Positions 60,027 through 64,000 of a stretch of 64,000 bases of DNA are shown piece after piece (positions within the stretch are counted from its first letter, which is position 1; every line of letters starts with the position of its first letter). A model generated the notes under the pieces. That model ran no database searches and was not told the DNA's origin. It saw only the letters and a program-made list of their open reading frames with translations. Made by a program: the position numbers and the translations under genes. Source of the stretch: Floccularia luteovirens (Eukaryota; Basidiomycota; Agaricomycetes; Agaricales; Squamanitaceae); the NCBI GenBank assembly GCA_009739215.1, contig VSJF01000001.1, positions 2,976,001 to 3,040,000 on the forward strand. The letters are read 5' to 3'.

Positions 60027-60842
60027 GATTTGATGATTTGTTCCACCTTGTTGAGCGGAATGCACAAGAGGTTTGATACCACTTCAGATGAGGGAAGCTA
60101 TAAACTTAGAAATTGAGTGATGGAAGGTGAAGGTAGTAAGAAGCAGTATCATGCCATGAGAACGGGGCATTTATGTGGCTAGAAACACACGGATCTGAAG
60201 GGGAGCTACATTCATGAGTGTTCTTCCAAACGGGGTCAACCACTAAGAATAATATCATTCCGATCCCCTTCCCATGCGTACGATTGAATTAGTGCCATAA
60301 AGCACTGAGTGGTACCTCTCCCAAGTCCGCAGTATCTGATTAGCCTGATATAAGCATGCTGAAAGACCACATGACGGAGTTTATTGATGTCTGAGTGAAC
60401 TTGTTGCGCTGGTGAACAATCAAGTTGCCTTATATACAGTAAGATTTGCAGGAGTTTTACCACAGCCAGAAGTGTTTTTCCGGTTTCAAAATGATTAGCA
60501 GCATTAGTTGTGGAAAAGTGTTTGGCCAAAAAAAGGATGGACATGGGAATATAGAATTCACCATTTGTTTGGAGCTGTTATAATATGCTTTGTGCCAGCG
60601 CCCTTAGGGACGTGCTTGGAAAAACCCAGATTTATTACACAACTGACAACTCTTACGGTATGATTTGATAGATTCAGTATCAACACTGAGCCGCTATATC
60701 TTAGTATGGGAAACCAGAGTATGGTGATGAAGTATTAAGCTTATCAAGCTTCGAGGACATATCTAAAAAAACATTACTGTAGGTAATATCTGGAAAAATC
60801 CAGAATTCAGTTCTGGGGTGAAATCTCTATCCTGTGATTAAT
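60027..60842. other. Upstream region of monooxygenase copy 2
   Basis: About 815 bases holding the copy 2 promoter and the 3' flank of the RhoGEF gene. A minus-strand TATATAA is present at about 60431-60438. No gene is supported. Confidence 0.45.
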
Positions 60843-62757
60843 TTACATAAGAAACACAGAATTTTTCTGAGATTGATTTGCATCATTAGCAATTATGGTA
60901 GCTATCTGAACTGCCTGTTCAACGAGATTCCTTGAGGAGAGCATGGGAGGAGTAAGTGATAAAAGTTCTACAAAACACGAATAAGTCTCGCATACATAAA
61001 ACGAGAAATCAAAAACAGAACCTTTGAAAAGCAGAACATATCTCGTTATCCTTTGACTTGGCTGAATGGCTAGGTCGTTTACACTTAGTTTCGTCCTCCG
61101 GACATTCCTAGATTCCCCACTTCGCAGAAGGGAAAGATCGTACTCATCAATTTCGGGTATCTTCGATTGGCGTTTCTTGCTCCAAGAGCTGACCCTCCGT
61201 TTAAAGTTGCCAGTACGGGATTTGTCGAGCAGGTTATTTCCCTCTGCTGGCGCACTTCTGGTTCGTTTGACCCGAGCAACATTGGAAGGAGCAAAGAATT
61301 CACCAACAATACTACACCAACTAGTGAAGGCGATTCTCATTTCCTCTTGATGTTCGACAAATGCCTCTGTTATCCCACGGACACTTGGATTTGTCTCCAT
61401 CCTGACTAGAAACATTTCGCTAACCTTAATAAGCGGAGGTAAGTGAGATAGCATTAGAGGCGGAGGTGTGGTTTGGGTTTTTTGCCCGAGGAGAAGCCGC
61501 AAAGAAGTTAGATATCGACCTTCTGTATGTATGAGTTCTCGACAAACGAGAAGAGCACGGCGGGCAGTCGTCCAACTGTGGTTCAAGTTTTCGTCAGGAG
61601 TAAATGGTGAAACAGAGGTAGCAGTCTCGTTGTCGCTTTGAGGTGATTGTACAAAATCGTCCTCGAAGGGTGCTGACTGGTGAAAAACACTATCTTCGGT
61701 TGGACTTGAAAACATTTCGGAAAAACTGCGTTGTTGCCATATCCTATCTTTCTTCCTCATATTCTCCAGCCCTTCGACCAACATCTTATCAGTAATATCA
61801 TGATCATTTATAGCCGCTGCCAAACTCCATCGTCTAGATCGGTTGTAAGAACTTGGATGTTCAGCAACAGCAATTGTGCGCGGAATGTTGGAAGATTCGT
61901 GTTCATCTTTAGGCTCGTTTCGTGGTTTTGTGACCCAGCCACGGGTAAATGTCGCGTTGCTCATGTCAATTTTGGGTATACGATGACTTGGCCCTATATT
62001 AGAGCGAACATAGCCTGAAGATGTCGTAGGCGACATTTCTTCGCCAGTCCAAGCCAGTGAAATAAGAGTATCTGTGTAAGTTCTGTCCGACATTTTCGCT
62101 GGGTAAGGAGAAAGCAATCCATGGAGTTGGCTTGGTTTTGACTGCACATATATTTCTGGTCAGGTGAACTTTTACACTTGTGTATGAAATGTCACTCACA
62201 TTTACTGGGCTCTTGAACTTAATTCTCCTGTGACGCGCAGGAATATTATGTCCGGTCAACCAGCTTTCGGTTGATATTTGGGGCGCAGATTCTCGTCTAC
62301 ACCGCGTTTTGAAATTTCTATGTGAGTTGGGACTGTCCAGATTGAACTTGGAGCCAGGCGATTGGATGCATGTAGTAGAAGGGGGTGCGGAGACAACAGG
62401 AAGAGAATTTAGGTTTGTATTACATGTAAGCTGCAAGTTGATAGATTTAGGTCTATGTTGTATATCATGCTGAACAGAACAGCGCTTTGTGTGGCTATCA
62501 TGTTGCACGGACTCGCTATCTCTTGGTGTGAAATAATGAGAGATGGACGACCCACTCGAAGAACTTGCGAAGTCACTGAGTGGCCTATCTGTAAGCCGAT
62601 CATAAGCTGACGTTATTGCATCGTCTAAACGAGTAGTGTCCAGAGACAAGTCAATAATTGGATGGGTTGGATTTGTTCCTTTCTCCGTCAGGTCCTGCAA
62701 GATGGAGAGTTCATCTAGTTTGGGGTCGAGATTATAATGCCAAGACGTGGAACGCAT
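60843..62757 (-). CDS. Dbl-homology (RhoGEF) domain protein
   Basis: Three exons. The ATG at 62757 (MRSTSWHYNLDPKLDEL) opens a long Ser/Thr-rich disordered N-terminus. An intron at about 62141-62199 (GTGAGT...GTGCAG) joins SPVN to SKPSQLHG. The DH domain begins near RRALLVCRELIHTEGRYL, continues through LPPLIKVSEMFLVRM and ends with the typical last helix QPSQRITRYVLLFK. A second intron leads to ELLSLTPPMLSSRNL and the stop at 60843-60845. DH domains load GTP on Rho or Cdc42 GTPases. There is no PH domain after the DH domain, and a basic insert (KRRVSSWSKKRQSK) interrupts the DH domain. About 600 residues. Confidence 0.85.
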
Positions 62758-63322
62758 CCTTGAGCGAAAGAAAGTCAAATATGAAGAATTGTGGCTCTCT
62801 TTATCTTTTCAGTGCTTATGCTTCGAGAATCAAACATGGTCATGACAACCTGGAGAAACGAGAAGCTAGTCAAACACGTCAGAATCTATTCCAAGCGTTA
62901 CAAGATTGAGCCCAACTTTCCATCATATCACAACTGTGGGTGAAACGTTCAGACTTGAATAAGTATGCGTCGTGGTTAATCCATTCCATGACAGTAGATT
63001 GCCATCTATGGTAAGTCTTTCTTGGGAACGTCTAAAAGTAAAGGTGGGGAATGTTAGGATGGTTTTATTCCCTATTGTTTTGAATGTGAGCAAGTGTTAT
63101 GTAACTATTGAATCTGATGCGTGATTGGATCACCAGCAAGAAACATATAAGTAGGCCTGCCAAGCCGTGAAACGGTTTGAACATGTTTCTACTTACTGGA
63201 GTTGTCACACTTCAAAATTGATCATTTGTCAATCTTGGTCCAAACAAGTCGAATGTCCTAATTTACTGACAGATAAGTTGGAATGAACTGCAAGTTAAAA
63301 ATCTGGTTTTACAATCATGACA
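62758..63322. other. Intergenic, promoter of the RhoGEF gene
   Basis: About 565 bases between two leftward genes. No gene or repeat seen. Confidence 0.45.
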
Positions 63323-64000
63323 TTAATTCACTGCTTGGTATTTCTCCATACTCTTCAAATACGCCTCCCATCTACCCCCATTCCAGCTTTTCATAGCTTG
63401 CCATTCCTCGCTCTCCTCTCCAAATGATTGCTTTACGAAAAGCAGATATGTCGCAAGCACGAGGTCTGCGAACGAAATTGTTTCGCCCAAGAAGAACGGG
63501 CCATCTACATCTGTTGTACTCAACCATCCATCAACGGTGTCGAACACTTGTGCAAGCTTCTGTATAGCTTCAACCCGTGCGGCACCTTTGGGTTCAACTT
63601 CTTCGAAAGTTTGTCCGAAGAAGGCTTCCTTCGTGCGCCGGAAATATTCTTCGTCTCGTGGGAGAAGTTTACGATTTACCGACGGGAAGATGTGCCTCCA
63701 GAAAAATGGTGAAAGATTTTTTTGAAAAGTTTCTACAAACATAGCTTGAAATGCCATAGTACCAGCAGGAATAATTTTGGGAGTGTCCGGATATGCTTTG
63801 TCAAGGTACTGCGCAATCTTCAATGAGTCTGATAAGAACTCTTTCGTGGACGAATCGTATATTGCTGGTAAGGAATAATATCCAGAACCATCTGGTCTTA
63901 TTGAAGTGGGAGCGATTCCTAGCCGTTTGCAGTGCGGCTCAATATCTGGACATTGTACCCACTCAGTCTTGTAGGGGATGCTTTTATAATTGAGACAAAA
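63323..64000 (-). CDS. Glutathione S-transferase (fungal, etherase-like class), 5' part missing
   Basis: The frame is open to the right edge, so the first codons lie outside; 225 residues are visible. The N-terminal thioredoxin-like half shows NYKSIPYKTEWV, SLPAIYD (the cis-proline of the glutathione site) and a DSLKIAQYLDKAYP helix. The C-terminal helical domain contains PFFLGETISFADLVLATYL, the usual N-capping and hydrophobic-staple region. The overall pattern resembles the fungal GSTFuA class, related to bacterial etherases and expanded in wood- and litter-decay fungi. The catalytic Ser/Cys lies in the missing part. Such enzymes bind or conjugate aromatic compounds released from plant material. 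The stop is at 63323-63325. Confidence 0.88.
   Translation of the reverse strand, partial: FCLNYKSIPYKTEWVQCPDIEPHCKRLGIAPTSIRPDGSGYYSLPAIYDSSTKEFLSDSLKIAQYLDKAYPDTPKIIPAGTMAFQAMFVETFQKNLSPFFWRHIFPSVNRKLLPRDEEYFRRTKEAFFGQTFEEVEPKGAARVEAIQKLAQVFDTVDGWLSTTDVDGPFFLGETISFADLVLATYLLFVKQSFGEESEEWQAMKSWNGGRWEAYLKSMEKYQAVN

Larger units (their letters stand above)
57109..60830. repeat. Distal unit of the tandem segmental duplication
   Basis: Starts inside a relic of the EXO84 3' end, contains monooxygenase copy 2, and ends about a dozen bases before the stop of the next gene. Paired with 39620-57100. Confidence 0.75.

Overview
The window is a nuclear genomic segment of a filamentous basidiomycete, probably a mushroom-forming Agaricomycete. 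Genes are packed on both strands and cut by many short GT-AG introns of about 50-60 bases. The gene set is typical of such fungi: GH128 glucanase, PDR-type ABC transporter, SKT5 with a CAAX box, EXO84, a fungal GST resembling the etherase-type class, and Baeyer-Villiger-like monooxygenases. No prokaryotic features are present. The species cannot be named from sequence alone.

Region 1 (1-40 kb) is ordinary, dense and largely housekeeping. In order it holds a TBC Rab-GAP (5' cut by the window edge, +), DOP1 (+), an SSP120/nucleobindin-like EF-hand protein (-), a GPI-anchored GH128 glucanase (-), a full PDR/ABCG transporter (+), prefoldin subunit 1 (-) divergent from SNU114 (+), calnexin (+), tRNA-dihydrouridine synthase DUS2 (+), the biotin subunit of 3-methylcrotonyl-CoA carboxylase (-), an MDR oxidoreductase (-), SKT5 (-) and EXO84 (+). 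Several of these serve one theme, membrane traffic and wall building: DOP1, the Rab-GAP, SSP120, calnexin, EXO84, SKT5 and GH128. They are separate genes, not an operon.

Region 2 (about 39.6-60.8 kb) is the accessory part. A unit containing the last bases of EXO84, its 3' flank and a flavin monooxygenase gene has been duplicated in tandem. The distal copy (57.4-60.0 kb) looks intact. The proximal copy (40.4-55.7 kb) is split inside an intron by a 12.7 kb nest of Ty1/copia LTR retrotransposons and has also lost a splice donor. The outer element (A) has LTRs that differ at 2 of 382 positions, an open Gag frame and a ruined pol region, so it looks like a non-autonomous gag-only element. Element B, a nearly complete copia element with two nonsense codons in pol, sits inside the gag of A. 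A solo LTR of family A sits inside B. Each insertion has a recognisable 5-bp target duplication, so the order of events can be read directly: A into the gene, B into A, then another A into B.

Region 3 (60.8-64 kb) carries a small Dbl-homology RhoGEF (-) and a glutathione S-transferase (-) cut by the right window edge.
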